A DNA stretch of 5,916 nt from positions 1-5,916 of the forward strand of contig JABWAY010000424.1 in the NCBI GenBank assembly GCA_013360825.1. Reading direction: 5' to 3'. Of the stretch, positions 1 to 4,511 are shown piece after piece. Every line of letters begins with the position of its first letter. The first letter of the stretch is position 1. The stretch is from Candidatus Brocadiia bacterium. Lineage in GTDB: Bacteria; Planctomycetota; MHYJ01; WSZJ01. Under the pieces are notes generated by a model. The model was given only the letters and a program-made list of their open reading frames with translations. It was not told the DNA's origin and ran no database searches. The translations under genes and the position numbers were made by a program.

Positions 1-125
1 CGCCCGTCCGTCAGGTTCCGGTTGCTGTAGCAGAGCCCCTCAACGAACGCGCGGAACGCGCCGTCGCCCAGGCGAGCAACCTTCGGATGCTCGTCGAACC
101 CGTCATCGATCTGAACCCACACCAT
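1..125 (-). CDS. Probable phage replication initiator, N-terminal 41 residues (cut by window edge)
   Basis: Translation from the ATG at 125 to the left edge begins MVWVQIDDGFDEHPKV and continues with GDGAFRAFVEGLCY and NLTDG. This W-x-x-x-DD-x-F-x-x-HPKV...AF...TDG pattern is the opening of a widespread family of phage replication-initiator or replisome-organiser proteins. In that family it forms an N-terminal winged-helix-like domain, and the complete proteins are usually several hundred residues long. The ATG overlaps the upstream stop by one base (TGATG), and a purine-rich Shine-Dalgarno run (GGGGGAGAGG, 140 to 131) lies five bases upstream, so both gene and start are well supported. Its place at the end of an operon that contains an annealing protein fits a role in starting replication of the element. 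The catalytic or helicase-loading part, if any, lies outside the window, so the function rests on the N-terminus and context. Confidence 0.75.
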   Translation of the reverse strand, partial: MVWVQIDDGFDEHPKVARLGDGAFRAFVEGLCYSNRNLTDG

Positions 126-331
126 CAGGACCTCTCCCCCCGCGCCACAGCCATCAACCGCAACGCCAGCGTCAACGCCCCATCGAACGTCCGCGCCTGC
201 CCCGCCATCTCCCGCGTCGGCGCAATCACCACGTACGGACCGTCCATCCCCCGCGACTCAATCACCCACCCCGACAAGCTCGATACCCACCGCCCCCGGC
301 GCACCTGGTGGAACGACAGATCCGCGCTCAC
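125..331 (-). CDS. Small hypothetical phage protein (68 aa)
   Basis: I do not recognise this family. The GTG start at 331 overlaps the stop of the winged-helix gene (GTGA), and its own stop overlaps the ATG of the replication gene (TGATG), so it is locked into the operon on both sides. The product looks like a small alpha/beta domain. There is an N-terminal strand-rich half with aromatic residues (GRWVSSLSGWVIES, then GPYVVIAP) and a C-terminal amphipathic helix (FDGALTLALRLMAVA). No cysteine clusters, signal peptide or membrane segment are visible. Position between a DNA-binding protein and a replication initiator suggests an accessory replication or regulatory role, but that is context only. 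Confidence 0.7.
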   Translation of the reverse strand: MSADLSFHQVRRGRWVSSLSGWVIESRGMDGPYVVIAPTREMAGQARTFDGALTLALRLMAVARGERS

Positions 332-651
332 AGAAGCACCCCCTGCCTGTCCGGCAGCCGCCACTCACACTGCCGCGTCCCCTCCGCCGAACACCGCCGC
401 GCCCGCCCCTGGACCGCCTGCCCGTCCCTCTTCGCGTCCGTCAGCCGCCGTCGAACCTCCACCGCGTCCAGCCCCGACCACAACGCCAGCTCCCCCGCCG
501 TCGCCCCCGGGTGGCGCTCCAACACCGCCAGGACGCGCGCACGGTGCGTCGCCGCCACTCCCGACGCCACAACCCTCTCCGCCGCCTCGTGGCTCGTCAG
601 CGGGTCCAGGCGATGCCTCAGCGGCCTCGTCTCCATCATCGCCGCCCTCAT
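328..651 (-). CDS. Winged-helix DNA-binding phage protein (DPxTSHEAAE type, 107 aa)
   Basis: The N-terminal motif DPLTSHEAAERV (residues 16 to 27) is the signature of a common small phage and prophage protein. It is followed by a winged helix-turn-helix: helix 1 near 36 to 47 (HRARVLAVLERH), helix 2 near 51 to 60 (TAGELALWSG), recognition helix near 62 to 75 (DAVEVRRRLTDAKRDG), then a beta wing ending in CEWRLP. Family members act as DNA-binding or regulatory proteins in early phage operons, but the exact target is unknown. The ATG at 651 overlaps the upstream stop (ATGA). An in-frame start further upstream would add a Gly-rich extension unlike the family, so 651 is preferred. Two cysteines (87 and 95) are present but do not form an obvious metal site. 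Confidence 0.82.
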   Translation of the reverse strand: MRAAMMETRPLRHRLDPLTSHEAAERVVASGVAATHRARVLAVLERHPGATAGELALWSGLDAVEVRRRLTDAKRDGQAVQGRARRCSAEGTRQCEWRLPDRQGVLL

Positions 652-923
652 CCCGCCACCCCCGTCTCCGCCCTCTCCCCCGTCCCGTCGCACGGCTCGC
701 ATGGGACCTCCCGCGCCCGCCCGTCCGGCAAAACCATCACCCGCGTTCCCCAGCCGTCACACCACGCGCAGGCGTTCGCTGCCCCCACGTCTACCGCCGG
801 CGACCGCCCTTCGAAGCCGTGCCCACGCCAGTGGCCCAACAACAGCCCCACCGGCCCCCGGTCCCCTGGCCCGCTCGTGACCGACCAACCGCATGTCTGG
901 CACGTGATCGTCACCCCGCTCAT
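648..923 (-). CDS. Small zinc-binding protein with paired CxxCxGxG motifs (91 aa)
   Basis: Two probable metal centres can be seen. The N-terminal one is CQTC (Cys8, Cys11) with HWRGH (His31, His35), giving a C2H2-like spacing. The C-terminal one is a pair of DnaJ-type motifs, CAWCDGWG (52 to 59) and CEPCDGTG (75 to 82), separated by a short strand pair. In DnaJ such pairs bind one zinc and contact proteins. In phage early operons, short proteins of this type are common and mostly uncharacterised. The start at 923 overlaps the preceding stop (ATGA), with GAGGT seven bases upstream. No J domain is present, so this is not a co-chaperone gene. A nucleic-acid- or protein-binding accessory role is inferred. 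Confidence 0.8.
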   Translation of the reverse strand: MSGVTITCQTCGWSVTSGPGDRGPVGLLLGHWRGHGFEGRSPAVDVGAANACAWCDGWGTRVMVLPDGRAREVPCEPCDGTGERAETGVAG

Positions 924-1282
924 CGAGTGACCTCAGCCTCAGCCTTGTCCGTCTCCGGCTTGTACTTCCCGCTCACCCCCACCACGACCCCTGTCACAAC
1001 TAATGTCACAGACTCCCCAAACCGGCACCGCTCGATCAACTCCCGCCCCCCCTCGCTGAACCGATCTACCTCGATCGTCCCCCCAAACGACACCTGCCAG
1101 TTGTCCACCGCCATCCCCTCGAACGTCGGTAGGGTGGCCTGCCTCTCCCCCCCCGCCCCGCGAACCCCGCCCGTGATCTCCCCCGTGCGCGGGTCCACAA
1201 CCGCGTCCCGCACCACATGCTCAGCGCCGAACACCCGATCCAGCTCGGCGCCCACTTCGGCCTTGAAGGTATCCGTAACCAT
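920..1282 (-). CDS. Hypothetical protein next to the annealing protein (120 aa)
   Basis: I do not recognise a named family. The N-terminal 35 residues are charged and probably helical (FKAEVGAELDRVFGAEHVV). A Gly-rich linker follows at about 38 to 48. The second half is strand-rich, with WQVSFGGTIEVDRF (62 to 75) and GESVTLVVTGVVVGVSGKY (89 to 107), which looks like a small beta-barrel or beta-sandwich, and the tail is acidic. The chosen ATG at 1282 has a good Shine-Dalgarno sequence (AGGAGAGG, 1293 to 1286). The in-frame start at 1339 would add an Arg/Pro-rich extension made from intergenic sequence. It is the first gene after bet, separated from it by 79 bases carrying a GC-rich hairpin. 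A partner of Bet in recombination or replication is possible from position alone. Confidence 0.72.
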   Translation of the reverse strand: MVTDTFKAEVGAELDRVFGAEHVVRDAVVDPRTGEITGGVRGAGGERQATLPTFEGMAVDNWQVSFGGTIEVDRFSEGGRELIERCRFGESVTLVVTGVVVGVSGKYKPETDKAEAEVTR

Positions 1283-1361
1283 TGTCCTCTCCTGGTAGTT
1301 GGGGGGCCGGGGGAATCGCCTGAACAGTCTCAGCCCCACCCCGGCCCCTGCCCGGGGCTGG
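1283..1361 (-). other. Intercistronic gap with GC-rich hairpin
   Basis: This 79-base gap between the bet stop (TAG, 1364 to 1362) and the next start is one of only two real breaks in the otherwise overlapping operon. It holds a perfect 6-bp inverted repeat, CCCCGG (1339 to 1344) and CCGGGG (1352 to 1357), around a 7-base loop. An alternative 7-bp pairing is CAGCCCC (1331 to 1337) with GGGGCTG (1354 to 1360). No T-run follows in the minus-strand direction, so a simple intrinsic terminator is unlikely. An RNA-processing, stability or partial-attenuation element is a better guess. The downstream gene has its own ribosome binding site. Confidence 0.45.
1286..1293 (-). promoter_or_regulatory. Ribosome binding site fixing the 1282 start
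   Basis: AGGAGAGG read on the minus strand, with AGGAG six bases from the ATG at 1282. It decides in favour of this start over the in-frame one 57 bases upstream. Confidence 0.75.
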
Positions 1362-2336
1362 CTATGTCCGCGGCCGCGCCTCCTCGGCCGCCTCGATCAG
1401 CGCCTCCGGCGGCAGCCCCGTCTCCTGGAGCCACCCCCGGATCGCCTCCTCGCTGTAGGCGCACTTCATCGCCCGCGCGACCTCAACCGGGCGGATCTTG
1501 CGCTCCGTCATCAGCGCGAATACCCGCTCCGTCGCCCCTGTCAGCCACGCCTCGTCGGGGGTAGGGGAGGGCGCTGCTACCGGCGTCGAATCGCCCATGG
1601 CGATAGCCCCGGGAGCGCCCTCCCCATCACCCGCGGCGAGCGGAACCGCGGGCTCCTCAGTCCCGGAGACGAGCTCCCCCGTCTCCGCGTCCACAACCTC
1701 GGCCGGCGCCGCGATCACCGGGTCGGGGATGTCATCTTCCCCAACAACCTCCACGCGCGCCCCCGCCTCCTGCATCACCCCCAGCGCCGCCTCGTAGGCC
1801 TCCGGGCACGCCTTCTGCAGCGCGTGCCTCTCGGCCGCGATTTCGAGCATGTGAGCGGGCGATTCGTCCCACGGCGTCGCTCCTTTCGCCCCCGTGCGCT
1901 CGGCCGTCCGCTGGAACTCCTTCCAGGTCACGACGGCGTAGGTGGGAACGCCGTTCCGGTCCCGATAGACCCCCACCCGCGCCGCCGCCGGGGGACCATC
2001 CTCCAGCCACACGTCGCGCCACTTCCCATCCGGGCCGCACCACTCAGGCGATGTCTGACCCGCGTACTCTCCCGTCCTGGCCGCAATCGCCCTCCAGCCG
2101 CCGATACCGATGTGGATGATGAGCCGCCCCTTGCTCTTCCAGGCGTAGATCTGCCGCTTGAACGGGTCCAGCCCCGTCGCCTGGCAGATCTTCGAGTAGA
2201 CCAGGAGCTCCTTGCCCGTCAGGTCACGCGCGAGCGAATCGCGGATGATAATCGCGAGATCCTTGTCCCACTCCCCCGGGCGACGCACCACGTGCACCCC
2301 GGCCGTCGTCACAACCGCCTTCGTCGGCGTCGTCAT
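1362..2336 (-). CDS. bet: Bet/RecT-family single-strand DNA annealing protein (324 aa)
   Basis: This is a phage recombinase that coats single-stranded DNA and anneals complementary strands, normally after a partner exonuclease has resected the ends. The family core is clear: KICQATGLDPFKRQIYAW (49 to 66), IHIGIGGWRAIAARTGEYAG (74 to 93), a PEWC...GKWRDVW stretch (97 to 110), PPAAARVGVYR (115 to 125), then AHMLEIAAERHALQKACPEA (161 to 180). A Pro/Ala/acidic linker (about 200 to 262) leads to a helical C-terminal segment (263 to 324) outside the conserved core. The ATG at 2336 overlaps the upstream stop (ATGA) and is preceded by AGGAGG with five-base spacing. No exonuclease or single-strand binding protein gene is in the window, so those partners are elsewhere or absent. 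The core assignment is secure; the C-terminal part is not recognised. Confidence 0.95.
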   Translation of the reverse strand: MTTPTKAVVTTAGVHVVRRPGEWDKDLAIIIRDSLARDLTGKELLVYSKICQATGLDPFKRQIYAWKSKGRLIIHIGIGGWRAIAARTGEYAGQTSPEWCGPDGKWRDVWLEDGPPAAARVGVYRDRNGVPTYAVVTWKEFQRTAERTGAKGATPWDESPAHMLEIAAERHALQKACPEAYEAALGVMQEAGARVEVVGEDDIPDPVIAAPAEVVDAETGELVSGTEEPAVPLAAGDGEGAPGAIAMGDSTPVAAPSPTPDEAWLTGATERVFALMTERKIRPVEVARAMKCAYSEEAIRGWLQETGLPPEALIEAAEEARPRT

Positions 2337-2665
2337 CGTGTCCTCCTATCCGAACAGACCCGGCCGCCCCATCGTTCGAACAGAACCAGCGCCACCGCCG
2401 CGTCCGGCCGCGCCGCCGCGTGCTCCTCTACCTCCGCCCTCAATGCCTCCATGCGTTCGCCCGCCGCGAGCCGCTGCGCGAACAGGTAGGCCAGCGACTG
2501 CAGCGAGCGCGTCCAGGCCAGCACTTCCGCCGCCGGGTGCTCCGGGCACGCGGGCACGCTCGGCTCCCGGTCCCCCCGGAACACGACCGGGTACCGCGCC
2601 TCCCCGCACTCCGAGCAGCGGTAGTACGGGTAGGCCCGTACGGGAGGCGCCACCGGGGCCGTCAT
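2333..2665 (-). CDS. Small zinc-ribbon-like protein (110 aa)
   Basis: The N-terminal part carries a probable four-ligand metal site, C-S-E-C (Cys17, Cys20) and C-P-E-H (Cys40, His43), split by a strand region, like a small zinc ribbon. It is followed by a helical region (about 45 to 85, WTRSLQSLAYLFAQRLAAGERM) and a variable C-terminus. The ATG at 2665 overlaps the stop of the membrane-peptide gene (ATGA), and its last codons contain the AGGAGG that serves as ribosome binding site for bet, so translation of the two is probably coupled. No specific family is recognised. A nucleic-acid-binding accessory to Bet is plausible from position only. Confidence 0.75.
   Translation of the reverse strand: MTAPVAPPVRAYPYYRCSECGEARYPVVFRGDREPSVPACPEHPAAEVLAWTRSLQSLAYLFAQRLAAGERMEALRAEVEEHAAARPDAAVALVLFERWGGRVCSDRRTR
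2342..2347 (-). promoter_or_regulatory. Strong ribosome binding site for bet
   Basis: A consensus AGGAGG on the minus strand lies five bases from the bet ATG at 2336, inside the last codons of the upstream zinc-ribbon gene. Together with the ATGA overlap it predicts high, coupled expression of the annealing protein. Confidence 0.8.
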
Positions 2666-2769
2666 TCGAACCACCCCCAGCCACCGATCCGGTCGGCCAG
2701 GGCCACCAGCGCGAACAGCAGGCACCACGCCGCGAACGCACCCGCCAGGACCATCGCGTCAGTCAGCAT
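2662..2769 (-). CDS. Single-pass membrane peptide (35 aa)
   Basis: A very short gene. Residues 5 to 24 (AMVLAGAFAAWCLLFALVAL) form one uninterrupted hydrophobic helix. A short C-terminal tail follows with Asp-Arg and aromatic residues (RIGGWGWFE). Support for it being real: GGGAGG (2781 to 2776) sits six bases before the ATG at 2769, the start overlaps the zinc-protein gene by 11 bases, and the stop overlaps the next start (ATGA). An in-frame start further upstream would add an Arg-rich segment lying inside the previous gene and is not favoured. The function is unknown. Small membrane peptides in early phage operons can act on host membrane processes, but nothing here points to a specific target. 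Confidence 0.6.
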   Translation of the reverse strand: MLTDAMVLAGAFAAWCLLFALVALADRIGGWGWFE

Positions 2770-2926
2770 GCAAAACCTCCCGGCACTCGTGCCGAACATC
2801 GCTCTCTTCACTCTCGAACCGCCGCGCCTTCGCCTGCCCCAGGTCCACCGCCCGCACCCAATACCGGCGCCCACAGACCTGGCAGTAGTTCGTCCAACCC
2901 TCCTGGCTCTTCCCGTCTGCGCTCAC
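2759..2926 (-). CDS. Zinc-binding microprotein (55 aa)
   Basis: The GTG start at 2926 overlaps the upstream stop (GTGA). The probable metal site is CQVC (Cys15, Cys18) with H-E-C (His46, Cys48). The 27-residue insert between the halves contains aromatic and basic residues (RRYWVRAVDLGQAKARRF). This is the layout of a single small zinc finger or ribbon, and it could bind nucleic acid or a protein. Longer in-frame readings upstream are Gly/Arg-rich and overlap the whole 95-aa gene, so they are rejected. No named family is recognised. It is the first of three small cysteine-rich proteins in this operon. Confidence 0.68.
   Translation of the reverse strand: MSADGKSQEGWTNYCQVCGRRYWVRAVDLGQAKARRFESEESDVRHECREVLHAD
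2776..2781 (-). promoter_or_regulatory. Ribosome binding site for the 35-aa membrane peptide
   Basis: GGGAGG on the minus strand, six bases before the ATG at 2769. This is the main sequence evidence that such a short gene is translated and starts here. Confidence 0.65.
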
Positions 2927-3210
2927 CGCTCCACCGCCCACCGCGCCGCCAACTTCAGCCTCTCCGCTACATCCCGCCCCAGCCGGCCAATCCAGTACCC
3001 GTAGGCGTCCTCGATGTCCCTCGCCACCGCGCGCTCCACCGTCGCCCCGTAGTCCGAAGCCGCGAAGAACCGCCGGTACAACTCCACGAACTCGCCGAAC
3101 GCGGTTTCGGACGGCGAGCCCGGGGCCACCACGCCAGCAGGAGGAACCACACACCCCCCGGGGCTCGCCGTCTCAGGCCCTCCGGCCTGCTCTATCAATG
3201 GCTGCGCCAT
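2923..3210 (-). CDS. Hypothetical helical phage protein (95 aa)
   Basis: I do not recognise a family. The N-terminal 35 residues are Pro/Gly/Ala-rich and probably disordered. Residues 36 to 95 are predicted largely helical, with a conserved-looking aromatic pattern (FGEFVELYRRFFAASDYG, then IEDAYGYWIGRLG) and a basic helix at the end (VAERLKLAARWAVER). The start is fixed at 3210 by an excellent GGAGGG (3223 to 3218) seven bases upstream. An ATG at 3288 would overlap the previous gene and lacks such a site. Together with the 50-base gap before it, this marks a new translation unit inside the operon. Confidence 0.72.
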   Translation of the reverse strand: MAQPLIEQAGGPETASPGGCVVPPAGVVAPGSPSETAFGEFVELYRRFFAASDYGATVERAVARDIEDAYGYWIGRLGRDVAERLKLAARWAVER

Positions 3211-3217
3211 CGTGATA

Positions 3218-3223
3218 CCCTCC
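3218..3223 (-). promoter_or_regulatory. Ribosome binding site fixing the 3210 start
   Basis: GGAGGG on the minus strand with seven-base spacing to the ATG at 3210. It lies in the 50-base gap after the TAG at 3263 to 3261. No convincing promoter was seen in the gap, so read-through from the upstream genes is assumed. Confidence 0.78.
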
Positions 3224-3260
3224 ATGTGACCTGAACCTGAAGGGGCGGCCCTCGCCGTCT

Positions 3261-3506
3261 CTATGAGTTGGGCTCGGTCGATAGCCACCTCCGAAACTCG
3301 TTCTGGTACTCGCGCAACAGCTGTTTGCCGCGCGGCTCTCCCGCTATCTCGTCGAACGTCCTCAACCGCGGCCGTCCCCCCGCCTGGCCGCCCATCCGCC
3401 CGATGCGCCGGAAATGCGCCGGGCTGTACCGGCTCGCCACGAGCCGCCCGCCGATGCCCCCCGCCTCCTGCGGCGAGAGCTTCCCCAGCCCGCGCTTCGC
3501 CGTCAT
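3261..3506 (-). CDS. Hypothetical Gly-rich basic protein (81 aa), weakly like KGG-repeat proteins
   Basis: The first half is rich in Gly and Arg with two related units, AGGIGGRLVASRYSPAHF (15 to 32) and GRMGGQAGGRPR (36 to 47). These loosely resemble the GG-containing repeats of small stress-type KGG proteins and similar short phage proteins. The second half is a charged amphipathic helix (REYQNEFRRWL). The ATG at 3506 overlaps the upstream stop (ATGA), with AGGAG six bases before it. The in-frame start at 3575 would lie deep in the previous gene and is not favoured. High positive charge allows nucleic-acid binding, but no function can be assigned. Confidence 0.68.
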   Translation of the reverse strand: MTAKRGLGKLSPQEAGGIGGRLVASRYSPAHFRRIGRMGGQAGGRPRLRTFDEIAGEPRGKQLLREYQNEFRRWLSTEPNS

Positions 3507-3760
3507 CCCGCGCTCCTCACCAGGCGCGCCTGGATCTCCATCTCCGGCGGTTCCTCGCCCGTCAGCTCCCGCCACATCACCGACGTCGCCTCGATCACCC
3601 CGAGGAACCGCTGCTGAATGCCCAGCGTCTCCGCCGCCGCCTGGGCCGCGTCCATCCGCACCCGCTCGATCTGCTCCAGGAACAGATCGCGCGACACCCG
3701 GCGCGCCGGACGCGCCATCTCCGGGTTCGGCAACATCGGCTGCAACGCCCGCTCCCTCAT
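3503..3760 (-). CDS. Hypothetical helical protein (85 aa)
   Basis: No family is recognised. After a basic, Pro-containing N-terminus (1 to 22), most of the protein looks like one or two long amphipathic helices (DLFLEQIERVRMDAAQAAAE, then IQQRFLGVIEATSVMWREL), as in small coiled-coil or dimerising proteins. The C-terminus is acidic, then basic. The ATG at 3760 overlaps the stop of the preceding gene (ATGA), and its own stop overlaps the next start (ATGA). A longer in-frame reading to 3814 adds a Gly-rich stretch inside the upstream gene and is rejected. Confidence 0.7.
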   Translation of the reverse strand: MRERALQPMLPNPEMARPARRVSRDLFLEQIERVRMDAAQAAAETLGIQQRFLGVIEATSVMWRELTGEEPPEMEIQARLVRSAG

Positions 3761-4215
3761 CGCGCTACACTCCCATCCGCCGTAGCCAGCGCCGCCGCGA
3801 GCTCCGCCGCCCACCCCCGCAGATCCTCAGCCGATGCCTCCGAGCGCCCGTCGGTCATCCGTCCGATGAGGACCTCGCAGAACGTCTCCAGCACCGGGAA
3901 CGGCTCGTCGTCTCCCTGACAGCAGTGAGCCGCGGGCTCCACGTACTCGGTGTGGTAGGACATCTGGAGGTGGGGCGGAGACACCTCGTCCGGCACATCG
4001 TCAAACGACGCCGACCGGCACATGAGTTGCACCCGGGGCCGCCATGGCGGCCCGTCGCCGTCGCGCACCGCCACGATCTCTAGGTCCTCGTACACCTGAT
4101 CGGGGACGATCCTCCCCTCCGGCACCGCCGTGCCCCGGCCCAACAAAGCCGCCAACCACTCCGGGGTGACCTCGATGATCGCCAAACGCCGTCGGCGATT
4201 CCCAACGTCTGCCAT
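3757..4215 (-). CDS. Hypothetical protein (152 aa)
   Basis: No family is recognised. Residues 11 to 60 alternate strand and helix (LAIIEVTPEWLAALL, then VYEDLEIVAVRDGD). A Cys/His-containing middle follows (MCRS near 65, MSYHTEY near 85, AAHCC at 96 to 100), then an acidic stretch and a helical C-terminus (DLRGWAAELAAALATA). The ATG at 4215 overlaps the ribbon-helix-helix stop by one base (TGATG) and has GGTGGAG eight bases upstream. A GTG three bases earlier is possible but less well spaced. The EVTPEWLAALL opening and the central VQLMCRSASFDD strand make it look like a folded domain rather than a spurious reading. Its position as second early gene is typical of host-interaction proteins, but that is only a guess. 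Confidence 0.72.
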   Translation of the reverse strand: MADVGNRRRRLAIIEVTPEWLAALLGRGTAVPEGRIVPDQVYEDLEIVAVRDGDGPPWRPRVQLMCRSASFDDVPDEVSPPHLQMSYHTEYVEPAAHCCQGDDEPFPVLETFCEVLIGRMTDGRSEASAEDLRGWAAELAAALATADGSVAR

Positions 4216-4427
4216 CACTCGAACTCCACCAGCGCCGCGCCGCTGGGCGTTTTACCTGCGGCCCGGGGCAAGTTCTCTGCGGCTGTTCGCCGCCCGTAGC
4301 GCCCTTCCAGCATCCGCCTCAGCAGGCTGCCGGGAGACATGCCCAGGTCCGCGGCGTCCGCCTCCAGCGCGTTGGCAACCTCCACCGGCACCCGGCCCGA
4401 AATCGTCCTAGTCTTCGTCGTAGCCAT
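4215..4427 (-). CDS. Ribbon-helix-helix (CopG/Arc-type) DNA-binding protein (70 aa)
   Basis: The layout is that of a ribbon-helix-helix repressor: a short N-terminal strand (KTRTISGRVP, 5 to 14), helix 1 (VEVANALEADAADLG, 15 to 29), the turn MSPGS, then helix 2 (LLRRMLEGRYG, 35 to 45) and a less ordered tail. Such proteins dimerise and insert the beta ribbon into the DNA major groove, usually at short repeated operators. The ATG at 4427 is preferred over an in-frame GTG at 4469, because that longer form would run through the TTGACA promoter and give an atypical leader. As the first gene of the leftward operon it occupies the place of a Cro-like early regulator. The short TCTGCG repeats around its start are candidate operators for it or for the divergent fusion protein. 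Confidence 0.8.
   Translation of the reverse strand: MATTKTRTISGRVPVEVANALEADAADLGMSPGSLLRRMLEGRYGRRTAAENLPRAAGKTPSGAALVEFE
4273..4282. repeat. TTCTCTGCGG direct-repeat copy inside the ribbon-helix-helix gene
   Basis: An exact 10-base copy of the sequence at 4428 to 4437, 155 bases away and in the same orientation. It could be an internal operator for an early regulator. It may also be chance, since it lies in coding sequence. Confidence 0.35.
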
Positions 4428-4437
4428 TTCTCTGCGG
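4428..4437. promoter_or_regulatory. TCTGCG half-site at the early start point (candidate operator)
   Basis: TTCTCTGCGG abuts the ribbon-helix-helix ATG and overlaps the predicted transcription start. Its TCTGCG core (4431 to 4436) recurs as an inverted pair at 4484 to 4489 and 4495 to 4500. A protein bound here would block the leftward promoter. The assignment is inferred from repetition only. Confidence 0.4.
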
Positions 4438-4466
4438 AGTGTGGCACTTTCCGGCGGAGATGTCAA
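4438..4466 (-). promoter_or_regulatory. Leftward early promoter (TTGACA, 17-bp spacer, CACACT)
   Basis: A perfect -35 hexamer, TTGACA (4466 to 4461), is followed after 17 bases by CACACT (4443 to 4438), which matches three of six -10 consensus positions. Initiation would fall near 4433 to 4431, leaving only about four to six bases before the ATG at 4427. That makes the transcript almost leaderless and fits the lack of a Shine-Dalgarno sequence there. The perfect -35, correct spacing and divergent intergenic setting support it. The weak -10 suggests dependence on regulation or a different host consensus. Confidence 0.55.
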
Positions 4467-4475
4467 CACTAGTGT
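4466..4475. repeat. 10-bp perfect palindrome (candidate operator)
   Basis: ACACTAGTGT is a perfect palindrome in the control region between the divergent genes. It directly abuts, and by one base overlaps, the -35 hexamer of the leftward promoter. This is a typical position for a dimeric regulator such as a ribbon-helix-helix or Cro/CI-type protein. Confidence 0.45.
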
Positions 4476-4483
4476 CTACGCAG

Positions 4484-4500
4484 CGCAGAAACAATCTGCG
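4484..4500. promoter_or_regulatory. Inverted repeat CGCAGA-N5-TCTGCG (candidate operator)
   Basis: Six-base arms (4484 to 4489 and 4495 to 4500) surround AACAA, a 17-base dyad of the size bound by Cro/CI-type repressor dimers. It lies 11 bases before the ATG of the fusion gene, where a bound protein could repress that gene. A further CGCAG directly precedes it. No clear -10/-35 pair or Shine-Dalgarno sequence for the plus-strand gene could be found in the region. Confidence 0.5.
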
Positions 4501-4511
4501 ATTCTCCGGAC

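Noticed and set aside
87..2489. Two long plus-strand open frames (87 to 1298 and 1299 to 2489)
   Set aside because: Their products are monotonous Pro/Arg/Ser/Ala sequence without domains, and they lie opposite a minus-strand operon with clear families, ribosome binding sites and stop/start overlaps. They are by-products of high GC content.
3230..3241. Tandem CCTGAA CCTGAA in the 50-base gap before the 95-aa gene
   Set aside because: Only two units of six bases and no link to a promoter or ribosome binding site; it is not distinguishable from chance.
3520..3533. 14-bp perfect palindrome CCAGGCGCGCCTGG
   Set aside because: It lies inside coding sequence, is made of GC-biased bases, has no repeat elsewhere that I could see, and has no loop to form an RNA hairpin. 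About one such palindrome is expected by chance in a window this GC-rich.
2212..4083. Further long plus-strand open frames opposite the small early genes
   Set aside because: They have the same low-complexity Arg/Pro-rich composition, no ribosome binding sites and heavy mutual overlap, whereas the minus-strand genes are coherent and coupled.
4428..4469. Longer ribbon-helix-helix protein starting at the GTG at 4469
   Set aside because: The added 14 residues lie across the TTGACA promoter and precede the typical family start; the ATG at 4427 gives the normal length.
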